Assembly: GCF_000974685.2 (NCBI RefSeq)
Contig: NZ_AP018738.1
Coordinates: 1,550,001 to 1,614,000 of the forward strand
Length of the DNA: 64,000 bases
Direction: 5' to 3'
Origin: Ferriphaselus amnicola
Lineage (GTDB): Bacteria; Pseudomonadota; Gammaproteobacteria; Burkholderiales; Gallionellaceae
A model generated the notes under the pieces. It worked only from the letters and a program-made list of their open reading frames with translations, made no database searches and was not told the DNA's origin. This document shows positions 17,658 through 26,534 of this stretch, one piece after another. Within the stretch, counting starts at the first letter, position 1. Each line of letters starts with the position of its first letter. A program made the position numbers and the translations under genes.

Positions 17658-20600
17658 ATGAGCACACCGACCGTAAAAGCATCCATCGTACTGACAGATC
17701 ATGCTGGAGCCCCTCTGGTCGGAGCCACTATTACTGCTCAGCTCAATCGTGACGAGATCTACAACGGTCTCATCATCAGCACTAAGGTCACTGAGACGAC
17801 AGACTCTACCGGACTGGCAGTACTCGACCTGTTCCCCAATCAGATCGGGTCTCAATCCAGCAACTACAGCATCCAGATTACCCATAAGGGTAAAAAACAC
17901 CGCTACACAGCAGTCATCCCTAACGCGGACTGTGATCTGGCTATCTGCCTGTCAATGCCCACCTATCCAGGCAAGCCAGATGGACAACTCGCCATCGAGG
18001 CAGCGATCGCAGCCGCTGGCCAGTCTGGAATCTCAGCGGCAGCAGCAGCAAATAGTGCAATAGAAGCCCACAACTCTGAGCTGGCCACATCTGCTGATCG
18101 TGCTGCCACGGGTGCCGACCGCGCCCAGACTGGACTGGATAAGACTGCGACCGCTGCCGACGCACTGGCCACATCTGCTGATCGTGCTGCCACAGGTGCT
18201 GACCGCACTCAGACTGGATTGGATAAGGCTGCGACCGCTGCCGACGCACTGGCCACATCTGCTGATCGTGCTGCCACAGGTGCTGACCGCACTCAGACTG
18301 GATTGGATAAGGCTGCGACCGCTGCCGACGCACTGGCCACATCTGCTGATCGTGTTGCCACGGGTGCCGACCGCGCCCAGACAGGATTGGATAAGGCTGC
18401 GACCGCTGCCGACCGCGTGCAGACCGGATTAGACAAAGCGTCGGTTGACGGCACCGCCGTGGCCGTAGCAGGTAATGCCGCCACAGCCACCACCAAAGCC
18501 GCCGAATCTGTCTCTGCCCGAGACCAAGCCATTGTTGCCAAGGATGCCGCCCTAGCCGCTTGGGTATCGGCCATGCAGCCCGCCGAGACGCTGCCTGCCA
18601 TCTCCAAGACCTTCCACACCTCCACATCCATCGTGCAGCAGATCGTCTATGACACCCGACAGGATTCGGACGGTGGACAGTGGCGCAAACGCTGCCAGCA
18701 CACGAGCTGGTACAAGGAGGCGATCAGCGGTAAGTGGCTTGGTGAAGCTGCGACCGCTGCCGCTGCTTGGGCATTGGCTGGTGCGGTGACAGGGGCGTAT
18801 TTCCACAATACCACGGACGGCAAGTTCTATACGCTGGGCGCAGCTTCTCCAGCAGTCATCGAAACCTTCCGAGGTAACCGCCGAGAGTTCCCAGAGGTCG
18901 TAGCTATCGTGGCTGAGACTAGCAAGGTCGTAATCTATGACATGACCGATCCGACTGTGCCGATGTGGATGGTGTTTGCTGCCACAGCAGCCATCTATTG
19001 GGGAGGAGCGACGATTACGTCAGTTGCGGCTCTGAACGGTAATGTTGTTACAGGTCAATCTTCCACAGTTGGCTACCAGCATCTAAATTTTATTGCAGAT
19101 TACGCAGTTGGGCATAGAAACGACACGATTGGCTATTACGTATCTGGCCTAGTTAATCGCAATGGAGTCACATCAACTCCGAAAACTGGCTACTGGTCTG
19201 CAGCAATAGTCAACGCTTCCGTCAACTCCGTCGCCATGACCGTCCTTCCTGACGCGCCGACTGACATGGCGACAGGTCTGCCGATACCGACGATTGCCGT
19301 GGGCACTGCGGGTGGCGTGAGTGTGATTAAGCACGATGGGACGGTGGTGAATATTACCGAAGTGGCTGGCGCTGGAAGTGCGTATCAAACTGTCACAGAT
19401 GTGCTGTTTGTAGGCGCCAGACTCGTTTTCCAAATGGACGCAAGCACAAGCATTCGTAGGCAAGTGTTTTTCAAGGATGCACCGTTTAGCGCTGGAACAG
19501 TGAACGTTTCAACTCCGTATTCCTATGAGAGATTCATTTCAAATCTGGGGTCGGTTAGCAGCGGTGCAGCACCCTCCCTGATGATTGGGGCGGATGCTTT
19601 TATGAAGGCAACTAAGTTTTCCAAGAATGGTATCGGTGTATCGTTTATAGGTAGCAACAACGGTCTAATGCCCTATCGCTGCAACCAAGCAGATATGAGG
19701 AAAGGCATGGTCGCCGCCATCACCAACGCCTACAACTCAGGCTGGCAGGTAGGGGACTCCCGTGGCGCTTGGCTGGCGGATACTGTGGCTGAGACGGTGA
19801 GTGCGCCTGAGTTGGTGACGAATGGGACGTTTACGGTTGACACTACGGGTTGGGCTGCACCTTTTCAATCCTCGATTGCGTCGGTAGCTGGGCAGTTGGT
19901 TGTCACCTCTACGGGCACAAACCCGTATGCGGTTCAATACAGCATCCCTACAGTAGTAGGTAAAACTTACAATCTCACCTTTGATGCGATTGCTAAGTCG
20001 GCAGGTGTTAGCGCATTAACTGCCTATCTAGGTAGCACCAATGGGTTGGCGCAATCGCAGTATGGTTCGGTGAACTTTACCTCTTTAGGTAGCGGATATA
20101 CTGTGAAATTCGTGGCTACTACCGCAGTACTATGCCTGCAATTTAGCGCAAGTTGTGGCATCGGTGATACATTCACTATTGACAACATCTCCGTCAAAGA
20201 AGTTGCCGCAGACCGTTCGGTAAAAAACAACGGTCTAAACATCGTCGGCAGCCTGACCAAATCCGCCGTAGCCACTGGCAGTCAGTTGATGGCGTGGAGC
20301 GGATTTAACTCAGCCAACTATCTTGAGCAGCCATATTCAGCCAACCTGGATTTCGGCACGGGTGATTTCTGCGTGTCATTCTGGGTCAATCCTAGCGTAG
20401 CGAGTCAGAATGCCACTATCCTTACGCGCAGCCCAGCGGCTCTTTCTGGCAATGCCTTCGCTCTCAATCTAGTCAATGGCGTAGTGCAGCTTGGCCGCTC
20501 GTTGGCGGGTGCAGCGTTCACCAACACCACCTTCGGCTACACGCTACCTGTCGGCCAGTGGACGCTGATGAATCTGGCTCGTGTGTCTGGCGTGATGCAA

Positions 20601-21320
20601 CTGCGCGTGAATGGCGTTCAGCAGGCTACTACGATTGAAGATACCAACAACTACACCAATACCACAGCAGCATTCACCGTTGGTGTTGACTATACTCATG
20701 CCAACCCATTCCAAGGGTCTCTGGCGCTGCTTCGCTCCTCGGCAACTCCAGCCAGCACTGAGCAAGGCCAGTTCCGCTACGAAACGGAGCGCAAACTGTT
20801 TGAACCCGGCGCTCAGTGCCTGATTGATGGCACATCCAGTGGTGTCACCGCCGTGGCTGCCGACGAGGTGACTGGCCTGCTGCATGTCGGTACTTCTTGG
20901 GGTCGCAGCACCTTCAAGGATTTGGTGCGAGTCGAGTCTGAAGCCACGACCAATGGCGCTGCCAAATCCTACTCCGTGTACGACAACCAACTAATCCAAG
21001 CAGGTGCAACTGGCTCTAAGGTGTCGGTGCCAGCCAAGCAAGTGCGAGACGAACTACAACGCGCAGCCGAGCAAGCAGCCATCCTCGGACTCAAGCCACA
21101 GCCCGTCGATTTCACCGCTACCGCAGGTCAGACCGCATTCAAGTTGCCTATGGGTATAAAGCCCATCGGTGAGGTGATGAAGAACGGCACAAGTCTAAGA
21201 GCTACTACTAGTTATATATTGTCATTCGACGGATTCTGCTGGACGGTGAATCTGGTGGCTGCTGCTGCGCTCAACGATTGGGTGCAAGTGATGTGCGTGA
21301 GGGAGAACAAGCTATGGTAA
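17658..21320 (+). CDS. Large tail-fibre-like protein with LamG-type domain and 28-residue repeats
   Basis: 1220 residues. In order: an Ig/carboxypeptidase-regulatory-like beta domain (about 5-95); an Ala/Thr/Asp-rich region with four 28-residue repeats built on ATGADRAQTGLDKA (about 142-255), likely a trimeric helical rod; a region around 300-700 with no family I recognise; a carbohydrate-binding-like beta domain (about 717-850, opening LVTNGTFTVDTTGW); a LamG/concanavalin-like domain (about 885-1050, DFGTGDFCVSFWVNP); and a C-terminal tip (FTATAGQTAFKLP) like those ending many fibres. It probably binds a surface sugar on the host. P2 has no gene here, so this is an insertion in the late operon. 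Confidence 0.75.
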   Translation: MSTPTVKASIVLTDHAGAPLVGATITAQLNRDEIYNGLIISTKVTETTDSTGLAVLDLFPNQIGSQSSNYSIQITHKGKKHRYTAVIPNADCDLAICLSMPTYPGKPDGQLAIEAAIAAAGQSGISAAAAANSAIEAHNSELATSADRAATGADRAQTGLDKTATAADALATSADRAATGADRTQTGLDKAATAADALATSADRAATGADRTQTGLDKAATAADALATSADRVATGADRAQTGLDKAATAADRVQTGLDKASVDGTAVAVAGNAATATTKAAESVSARDQAIVAKDAALAAWVSAMQPAETLPAISKTFHTSTSIVQQIVYDTRQDSDGGQWRKRCQHTSWYKEAISGKWLGEAATAAAAWALAGAVTGAYFHNTTDGKFYTLGAASPAVIETFRGNRREFPEVVAIVAETSKVVIYDMTDPTVPMWMVFAATAAIYWGGATITSVAALNGNVVTGQSSTVGYQHLNFIADYAVGHRNDTIGYYVSGLVNRNGVTSTPKTGYWSAAIVNASVNSVAMTVLPDAPTDMATGLPIPTIAVGTAGGVSVIKHDGTVVNITEVAGAGSAYQTVTDVLFVGARLVFQMDASTSIRRQVFFKDAPFSAGTVNVSTPYSYERFISNLGSVSSGAAPSLMIGADAFMKATKFSKNGIGVSFIGSNNGLMPYRCNQADMRKGMVAAITNAYNSGWQVGDSRGAWLADTVAETVSAPELVTNGTFTVDTTGWAAPFQSSIASVAGQLVVTSTGTNPYAVQYSIPTVVGKTYNLTFDAIAKSAGVSALTAYLGSTNGLAQSQYGSVNFTSLGSGYTVKFVATTAVLCLQFSASCGIGDTFTIDNISVKEVAADRSVKNNGLNIVGSLTKSAVATGSQLMAWSGFNSANYLEQPYSANLDFGTGDFCVSFWVNPSVASQNATILTRSPAALSGNAFALNLVNGVVQLGRSLAGAAFTNTTFGYTLPVGQWTLMNLARVSGVMQLRVNGVQQATTIEDTNNYTNTTAAFTVGVDYTHANPFQGSLALLRSSATPASTEQGQFRYETERKLFEPGAQCLIDGTSSGVTAVAADEVTGLLHVGTSWGRSTFKDLVRVESEATTNGAAKSYSVYDNQLIQAGATGSKVSVPAKQVRDELQRAAEQAAILGLKPQPVDFTATAGQTAFKLPMGIKPIGEVMKNGTSLRATTSYILSFDGFCWTVNLVAAAALNDWVQVMCVRENKLW
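18081..18416 (+). repeat. Four tandem 84-bp repeats inside the fibre gene
   Basis: Units begin CTGGCCACATCTGCTGAT at 18081, 18165, 18249 and 18333, a strict 84-bp period that keeps the reading frame (28 codons each). The middle two are almost identical; the last diverges at its 3' end. Copy number could vary by recombination and lengthen or shorten the rod. Confidence 0.95.
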
Positions 21321-21628
21321 TCAAGATCGACGACCTGCCCGATGACGTGGCCATCAGCCAGCGCGTGATCGACGCGATCCGCTCCAAGTATTCCGAGTCG
21401 CAGGAGATGAAGGTACTGCGCATGGCGCTGGCCTACCCGAACGACGCTGATGCACAGGCACGATTCGCTGAGTACAACGCATTCGTTGAGGCCGTCCGCG
21501 CAGAGGCTGCTCAGGCGCGCATCGACGTGGTAGCACTGGCCGAGCAACGGGCGCTGGAGGCTGCGCAGCAGACCGTGTCCGCGCCAGTGGTGGATGTGCT
21601 GGCTCCTGATCCGGTGGCTGCGCCGTGA
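21314..21628 (+). CDS. Small acidic helical protein after the fibre gene
   Basis: 104 residues from the ATG at 21314, which overlaps the fibre stop (ATGGTAA). It is Ala/Glu-rich and helical, with an N-terminal IKIDDLPDDVAI. It is probably a fibre-associated or assembly chaperone-like protein by position only; no family recognised. Confidence 0.65.
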   Translation: MVIKIDDLPDDVAISQRVIDAIRSKYSESQEMKVLRMALAYPNDADAQARFAEYNAFVEAVRAEAAQARIDVVALAEQRALEAAQQTVSAPVVDVLAPDPVAAP

Positions 21629-21855
21629 GCCGCTTGGCTTACATCCTGTGCCTACTCTCGGCATTTGTTGCCGGGGGTCTAGGTAGCGCGTGGTGGCACA
21701 ACGACATTATTTGGCTGTTTGGGTTCTTCTGCGCAGGTGTGATTTTGTCGGTATTGATTCTGATGGGTTCCGACGAGCGTGTCAGGACGTGGCATTACGT
21801 GGCGACAATCATTTTTTTAATTGCGGTAATTGGCTGGTTAGGAGCGCCGAAATGA
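21625..21855 (+). CDS. Small membrane protein
   Basis: 76 residues from a GTG overlapping the previous stop. It has three hydrophobic helices and a WWHND turn. It resembles small phage inner-membrane proteins; function unknown (possibly superinfection exclusion or a holin-like role). Overlap on both sides places it in the late operon. Confidence 0.6.
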   Translation: MSRLAYILCLLSAFVAGGLGSAWWHNDIIWLFGFFCAGVILSVLILMGSDERVRTWHYVATIIFLIAVIGWLGAPK

Positions 21856-22316
21856 TCTTTCCAGGACAACAACCTACTCCAGCTGATACTCAGGTGATCT
21901 CAAACGGAGATTTCTGGCCAGAGATAGAGCTCGCCACCCTCCGTACAGATCATCGTATTGATGGCACCGTCACCGATCCACGTCTACGCACCGTGGCCAT
22001 CGAAGCCATCGCCACCGTCAATGATGAACTCGAAGCCTGGCGTAGCGCCAAAATGCTCGCTGGATACAGCACGCTGGACGAAGTACCCGCTAAACAGGTG
22101 GATGACACCTCCGTTCTAGTCCACCGCTACCAGCGCGCAGTAGGCTGTCTTGCCAAAGCCATGCTGACTGAGCGCTACCGCGACTTAGACACCACGGCTG
22201 CCGGCAACAAGAAGGCCGACGTGCTGGATCCAACGATTGATGATCTGCGCCGGGATGCTCGCTGGGCGATCAGCGACATCCTCTGCATCGGTCGCAGCAC
22301 GGTGGAGCTGATCTGA
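21852..22316 (+). CDS. L: Head completion/stabilisation protein (P2 gpL-like)
   Basis: 154 residues from the ATG overlapping the previous stop (ATGA). gpL seals the head at the neck. Family marks are FWPEIELATLRTDHRIDGTVT near the N-terminus and HRYQRAVGCLAKAMLTERYRD in the middle. It resumes the P2 gene order after the fibre insertion. Confidence 0.9.
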   Translation: MIFPGQQPTPADTQVISNGDFWPEIELATLRTDHRIDGTVTDPRLRTVAIEAIATVNDELEAWRSAKMLAGYSTLDEVPAKQVDDTSVLVHRYQRAVGCLAKAMLTERYRDLDTTAAGNKKADVLDPTIDDLRRDARWAISDILCIGRSTVELI

Positions 22317-22522
22317 TGCAGGTCATCGCACTCCAAGGGGACACGCTCGATGCCCTGTGCTGGCGGCACTTGGGTACTACCGCAGGCGTCACCGAACAGG
22401 CGCTGGAACTCAACCCCGGTCTGGCTGCCCATGGCCCCATCCTGCCCATGGGGCTCACCGTCACCCTGCCCGACCAAGTGCAGACCCATACCAACAACAC
22501 TCATTTAAACCTCTGGGACTAG
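22316..22522 (+). CDS. X: Tail protein X (P2 gpX-like)
   Basis: 68 residues with a LysM-like opening (IALQGDTLDALCWRHLG) and the LNPGLAAHGPILPMGLTVTLP motif seen in all gpX proteins. An essential P2 tail protein. It shares one base with the L stop (TGATG). Confidence 0.92.
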   Translation: MQVIALQGDTLDALCWRHLGTTAGVTEQALELNPGLAAHGPILPMGLTVTLPDQVQTHTNNTHLNLWD

Positions 22523-22526
22523 GATC

Positions 22527-22859
22527 ATGCTCAACGAAAGCATCGGATTAAAAACCGCCATCGGCCCCGCCATTGCCGGGGTCGTCTCCTATGTGTTCGA
22601 CATCGATGTCGCTGTCCTCATCGCAGCCTTCGCCGGAAGCTGGATGGGCGTAGCGATCTCAGAATCCATGACCGTGAGCCGCGCCGCCTCGTGGATCATT
22701 GGCGGAACAGTCAGCTCAGGCTACCTCACCCCGTTCGCCCTGGTATTCCTCGGCGAGCTACCGCAGCGCCCTGCCGCCGCCATTCTTGGCTTCTTTGCAT
22801 GTCATCAACCCAGCCGCGAATGGCTCATCGAGAAGGTGAAATCATGGATCAACAAATGA
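22527..22859 (+). CDS. Putative holin / phage membrane protein
   Basis: 110 residues with three hydrophobic helices. By position between X and the endolysin it is likely part of the holin pair that opens the inner membrane for lysis. No specific family assigned with certainty. Confidence 0.65.
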   Translation: MLNESIGLKTAIGPAIAGVVSYVFDIDVAVLIAAFAGSWMGVAISESMTVSRAASWIIGGTVSSGYLTPFALVFLGELPQRPAAAILGFFACHQPSREWLIEKVKSWINK

Positions 22860-23104
22860 ATACCCTGCTGGGCTTCGTGATCGGAGCCTACCTGCTGATT
22901 GAGTCATTTGCCGCTGCCGCCCTGCTCGATGCCGCACAACGCATCTCGCGCATCACCAAATACTTTCTCACCGGTGTCATCGGCCTGCTGCTACTCACTC
23001 ACCTCGATGAGATCGACTGGATGCACCTAGTGCTGGCCAGCGCGCTGGCATTCTTCGTGTGGCAGCACACCTTTTACCGCTGGATGAAACGGAGTGGATC
23101 ATGA
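22844..23104 (+). CDS. Second holin-like membrane protein
   Basis: 86 residues from the ATG at 22844, overlapping the previous gene by 16 bp. It has two or three membrane helices and a short basic C-terminus (YRWMKRSGS), as holins often have. Overlaps the endolysin start by 4 bp. Confidence 0.65.
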   Translation: MDQQMNTLLGFVIGAYLLIESFAAAALLDAAQRISRITKYFLTGVIGLLLLTHLDEIDWMHLVLASALAFFVWQHTFYRWMKRSGS

Positions 23105-23901
23105 AACAAGGCGACACCGGAGACGCTGTCCGCGTCCTTCAGCAACAACTCCTGAGCACGGGCTACGGCTTCCCGCTGGTCGTCGATGGCTGGTATGGCG
23201 AATCAACCGAGGAAGCCGTCAAGGACTTCCAGCGCCGCAAGAGCATCGTGGTCGATGGCATCGCTGGCCCCAAGACTCTCGCCCTGCTATCCGGCAAAGC
23301 GGATCCCGGATTTATCAGCCACTTCGATCTTGAGCGTGCCGCCGCCAGACTCGCCGTGCCCGTCGCCTCCATCTGCGCGGTGAATGAAGTCGAGAGCCGT
23401 GGCCACGGATTCCTCGATGATGGCCGCCCGGTCATCCTGTTCGAGCGCCATGTGATGTACCAGCGCTTGGCCGCCAAGGGCATAGAGGTCGAACCCATCT
23501 CCAGACGCTTCCCAAATCTGATCCACACCGCGCGCGGCGGCTATATGGGAGGCTCCGCAGAACACATGCGTCTGGCCGCAGCCAGCCAGATCGACCGCGA
23601 CTGCGCACTGGAATCCTGCTCGTGGGGACTGTTCCAGATCATGGGTTACCACTGGCAGGCGCTTGGGTACGCCACTCTGGACGAATTCACCACCGCCATG
23701 CGTTTGAGCGAATCCGGCCATCTCGATGCCTTCGTGCGCTTCATCCTGTCCGAGCCACCCCTGCTCAAGGCGCTGCGTGCCCGCAAGTGGGCCGACTTCG
23801 CCCGCCTCTACAACGGCCCAGCCTACAAGGACAACCTCTACGACGTGAAGCTCGCCCGTGCCTATGACCGTTACGCCACCACCGAAGGAGCCGCCGCATG
23901 A
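23101..23901 (+). CDS. Endolysin: N-acetylmuramidase with peptidoglycan-binding domain
   Basis: 266 residues. Residues about 1-65 are a PG_binding_1 domain (GDTGDAVRVLQQQLLSTGYG, DGIAGPKTLALL). The rest is the N-acetylmuramidase (DUF3380) domain with the catalytic Glu in VNEVESRGHGFL, FERHVMYQRLA, and WGLFQIMGYHWQALGY. It cleaves the glycan backbone at lysis. No signal peptide, so it needs the holins upstream. Confidence 0.92.
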   Translation: MKQGDTGDAVRVLQQQLLSTGYGFPLVVDGWYGESTEEAVKDFQRRKSIVVDGIAGPKTLALLSGKADPGFISHFDLERAAARLAVPVASICAVNEVESRGHGFLDDGRPVILFERHVMYQRLAAKGIEVEPISRRFPNLIHTARGGYMGGSAEHMRLAAASQIDRDCALESCSWGLFQIMGYHWQALGYATLDEFTTAMRLSESGHLDAFVRFILSEPPLLKALRARKWADFARLYNGPAYKDNLYDVKLARAYDRYATTEGAAA

Positions 23902-24092
23902 ACTACCCCCTCTTATTCCTCATCATCGGCGGGCTGATGGCTGCCCTAGGTTTCTTTTTATGCCTCGATCCTGAGGGTCGTAGTGTATTCAAGGGCGTCG
24001 TTCTGTTGATCGTCGGAGCCATGATCTTCGCATCGAGCCTCATTCGCCTGATCTGGGCGCTACTGACACATCACTCGGGAGCACTATCATGA
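23898..24092 (+). CDS. Small membrane protein of the lysis cluster
   Basis: 64 residues with two membrane helices separated by a short DPEGRS loop, overlapping its neighbours by 4 bp on each side. Possibly an accessory holin or antiholin. Confidence 0.6.
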   Translation: MNYPLLFLIIGGLMAALGFFLCLDPEGRSVFKGVVLLIVGAMIFASSLIRLIWALLTHHSGALS

Positions 24093-24652
24093 GCTGGCTT
24101 CGTGAGAATTGGCGCTGGCTCGGCCTCGCGCTACTAGCCATCTTCGTCACCGCTTGGGTGATGCACCTGCGCCAGCCAGCACCACCCACCACCGTACTGG
24201 CCACAGCGTCAGAGGAAGTGAAGAACGTCCCCCAAGTAGCCGTGCAGATCCAAGCGCCGCTCAAGGTCTATCAGGGGGGAGCCAAGCTCAAGCAGAAGAT
24301 CGCGCTCCCTGCTGAGGTGGTCAACGATGACCGCCAGCACGTCATCGCCAGCAGCACGGTAGATGGGGATGGCCCGCATACCGTCACCACCGTGGTGAAT
24401 AGCCAGACCGGCGAAAGCCATACCTTTATGCGTACCGACCCGCTGCCCTGGTTAGCCTGGGACGATCACGGTGCGATCGGCATCCAAGCCGGCCTGCGCA
24501 ATGGCCAGCAGACCGTGCGGATCAATGCCCGTCAAGGCATCATCAGCATCAAGGCCGTGCATGTCGGTCTGGTCGCCGACCTCAACCAGTCGATCTCCGG
24601 CCCATCCCGCACCGATGCCTTCGTCGGCGTGGGCGCAGAATATAGGTGGTGA
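24089..24652 (+). CDS. Membrane-anchored lysis-cluster protein, spanin-like by position
   Basis: 187 residues: an N-terminal membrane anchor (about 8-24) and a Gln/Val-rich periplasmic part. P2 has LysB/LysC (i-spanin and o-spanin) at this place. No long coiled coil is obvious and I saw no embedded lipoprotein frame, so the spanin role is only positional. Confidence 0.5.
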   Translation: MSWLRENWRWLGLALLAIFVTAWVMHLRQPAPPTTVLATASEEVKNVPQVAVQIQAPLKVYQGGAKLKQKIALPAEVVNDDRQHVIASSTVDGDGPHTVTTVVNSQTGESHTFMRTDPLPWLAWDDHGAIGIQAGLRNGQQTVRINARQGIISIKAVHVGLVADLNQSISGPSRTDAFVGVGAEYRW

Positions 24653-24653
24653 C

Positions 24654-25118
24654 ATGCTGAAACCAAAACTCCTGCGCGACTTCCTCACCGCCCAGCTCCC
24701 GCAGCTGGCGCGCGATCCAGACAAGCTGTTGGTCTTCATCGAGAAGGGGTCGCTGGTCAGCACCCTCGCATCCTCGAACTCTTTCGAGTATCGCTACCAG
24801 CTTGCTCTAGTGCTGACCGACTTCACGGGTGATGCCGACCATCTCATGTTGCCGCTGCTGGTCTGGGTGCGCGAACACCAGTACGACCTACTCGCCGACC
24901 CCTCCAAGCAGGACGGCATCAGATTCGAGTCTGAGATTCTCAACCACGACACCTCCGACATTCGTATCGAGCTCGACCTGTCCGAGCGTGTCCGCGTCGA
25001 GCTTGGCATCGATGGAAGGGTGACCCTCACCCATCTGGACGAACCGCCGCTGGATAACCTCACCGGCCCCAACCCGTGGCAGCTCTACCTCAACGGTGAG
25101 CTGGTCGCCCCAGCATGA
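24654..25118 (+). CDS. R: Tail completion protein (P2 gpR-like)
   Basis: 154 residues from MLKPKLLRDFLTAQLPQL, the usual gpR opening. Mid-protein LPLLVWVREHQYDLL and C-terminal GPNPWQLYLNGELV also match. gpR with gpS completes the tail at the head-proximal end. Overlaps S by 4 bp. Confidence 0.9.
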   Translation: MLKPKLLRDFLTAQLPQLARDPDKLLVFIEKGSLVSTLASSNSFEYRYQLALVLTDFTGDADHLMLPLLVWVREHQYDLLADPSKQDGIRFESEILNHDTSDIRIELDLSERVRVELGIDGRVTLTHLDEPPLDNLTGPNPWQLYLNGELVAPA

Positions 25119-25573
25119 GCGACCTCGCCCCACTGGATGCAGCCCTGTCCGGCCTGATCCAAAACCTCACCGCCACCCAGCGCCGCCAACTCGCCCGCGA
25201 GATCGCCAAGCGCCTGCGCGAGGTGCAGGCCAAGCGCATCGCTGCCCAGCTCGACCCAGACGGCACGCCATTCACCCCGCGCAAACCTCAGCAGCGCCTG
25301 CGTGGTCAGAAAGGCGCACTGCGCCGCACCATGTTCAGCAAGCTGCGCCTTGCCCGTAATCTCAAGGCGGAATCCAGCCCAGACAGCGCCGTGGTCGGCT
25401 TCGTCAGCCGCGTACAGGCCATCGCCCGCGTCCACCACTACGGCTTGCGCGACAAGGTCAACCGCCGGCGCAGCAACCTCGAAGTCCAGTACCCACAACG
25501 CCGCCTGCTCGGTATCGCCGACCGAGAGGTCGAGCTGGTCGGCGACCTAGTGCTGGCTCATCTCGCCAGATGA
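25115..25573 (+). CDS. S: Tail completion protein (P2 gpS-like)
   Basis: 152 residues. AALSGLIQNLTATQRRQLAREIAKRLRE at the N-terminus and VHHYGLRDKVNRR near the middle are typical of the phage virion morphogenesis family. Last gene of the head-lysis-R-S operon. Confidence 0.9.
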   Translation: MSDLAPLDAALSGLIQNLTATQRRQLAREIAKRLREVQAKRIAAQLDPDGTPFTPRKPQQRLRGQKGALRRTMFSKLRLARNLKAESSPDSAVVGFVSRVQAIARVHHYGLRDKVNRRRSNLEVQYPQRRLLGIADREVELVGDLVLAHLAR

Positions 25574-25574
25574 T

Positions 25575-25620
25575 GCTGTAAGTAGCGCGCTCACAGCGAG
25601 AACCGCTACCCGCGCGCGCG
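25575..25620 (+). promoter_or_regulatory. Late-operon element upstream of V
   Basis: GCTGTAAG (25575-25582) and CTCACAGC (25590-25597) form a near-perfect dyad around TAGCGCG; a CGCGCGCGCG block follows at 25611-25620. The same structure precedes FI, and a degenerate inverted copy precedes the terminase gene. TGT and ACA are 13 bases apart, close to the TGT-N12-ACA site of P2 Ogr. It is 22 bp from the V start, so the hairpin could also act in the mRNA leader. Confidence 0.55.
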
Positions 25621-25641
25621 GGGATACGCTCAAATCCCCTC

Positions 25642-26175
25642 ATGGATACCGAACTCGCCCGCCGACTGAAAAACCTCATCCGCATCGGCACCGTGGATGA
25701 GGTTTCGCTCGCCCCTCGCCCGCGCTGCCGCGTGTTGGTCGATGGCGCACTCACTGGCTGGATGCAGATGTCGATGAAGCGCGCCGGCACCACCCGCCGC
25801 TGGGAACCACTCACCGTGGGCGAACAGGTCGTCATCCTCTCCCCATCCGGCACCGCCGAAGCGGGCGTGGTCATCCCGCTGGGTCTTTATTCCAACGCCA
25901 TTGCACCAGCCACGCATAGCCCAGACGTAGATGAGACTACCTACCCAGATGGCGCAGTCATCCGATACAACCACGTCACCGGCGCGCTGAGTGCCACCGG
26001 CATCCAGACCGCCACTGTGCAGGCCGACACGCAGGTCACCGTAGATTGCCCGCTGACTCACTACACCGGCAACATCGTCTGTGATGGCGACGTGGTCGCC
26101 TCCGGTATCAGCCTGATCAACCACACCCACGGAGCCGTGATGCCGGGTGCCGGATCCACAGGAGCACCGCAATGA
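25642..26175 (+). CDS. V: Baseplate spike protein (P2 gpV-like)
   Basis: 177 residues. gpV is the membrane-piercing spike at the tail tip. The N-terminus (ELARRLKNLIRIGTVDEVS) matches P2 gpV; GEQVVILSPSG opens the OB domain; beta repeats follow; and the C-terminal HTHGAVMPG is the metal-binding H-x-H of the spike tip. Confidence 0.93.
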   Translation: MDTELARRLKNLIRIGTVDEVSLAPRPRCRVLVDGALTGWMQMSMKRAGTTRRWEPLTVGEQVVILSPSGTAEAGVVIPLGLYSNAIAPATHSPDVDETTYPDGAVIRYNHVTGALSATGIQTATVQADTQVTVDCPLTHYTGNIVCDGDVVASGISLINHTHGAVMPGAGSTGAPQ

Positions 26176-26534
26176 TCGCCACCGGCATGAGTCGCACGGA
26201 TGGCCGCCGTCTGGATGGACTCGCGCATCTGCGCCAGAGCATTCAGGACATCCTCACCACCTCGGTCGGCAGCAGTGTGATGAACCGCGAGTACGGCTCC
26301 CTTCTGCCCGAACTGATCGATCACCCCGGCCACGGCGGCAACCTGTTACGCCTGATGAGTGCCACCGTCATGGCACTTGGCCGCTGGGAACCTCGCCTCA
26401 GCATCCGCAAGGTCTCCATCACGCTGGGTTCCACCCCCGGCGCATTGACCATTGATCTCGAAGGCACTCGCCGAGAAGGCGCCGCCAGAGGTCAAGCGCT
26501 CTCACTCAACATCCCAATCGGAGGACTGCGATGA
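26172..26534 (+). CDS. W: Baseplate wedge protein (P2 gpW-like)
   Basis: 120 residues of the gp25/W family. NREYGSLLPELIDHPG is the family hallmark. It forms part of the baseplate wedge and overlaps V and J by 4 bp each. Confidence 0.93.
   Translation: MIATGMSRTDGRRLDGLAHLRQSIQDILTTSVGSSVMNREYGSLLPELIDHPGHGGNLLRLMSATVMALGRWEPRLSIRKVSITLGSTPGALTIDLEGTRREGAARGQALSLNIPIGGLR

Noticed and set aside
18081-18416. CRISPR-like array
   Set aside because: The repeats are contiguous 84-bp units without spacers and lie in a reading frame.
17941-18631. Other-frame ORFs through the 84-bp repeats
   Set aside because: They repeat only because the DNA repeats; the fibre frame continues through on both sides.
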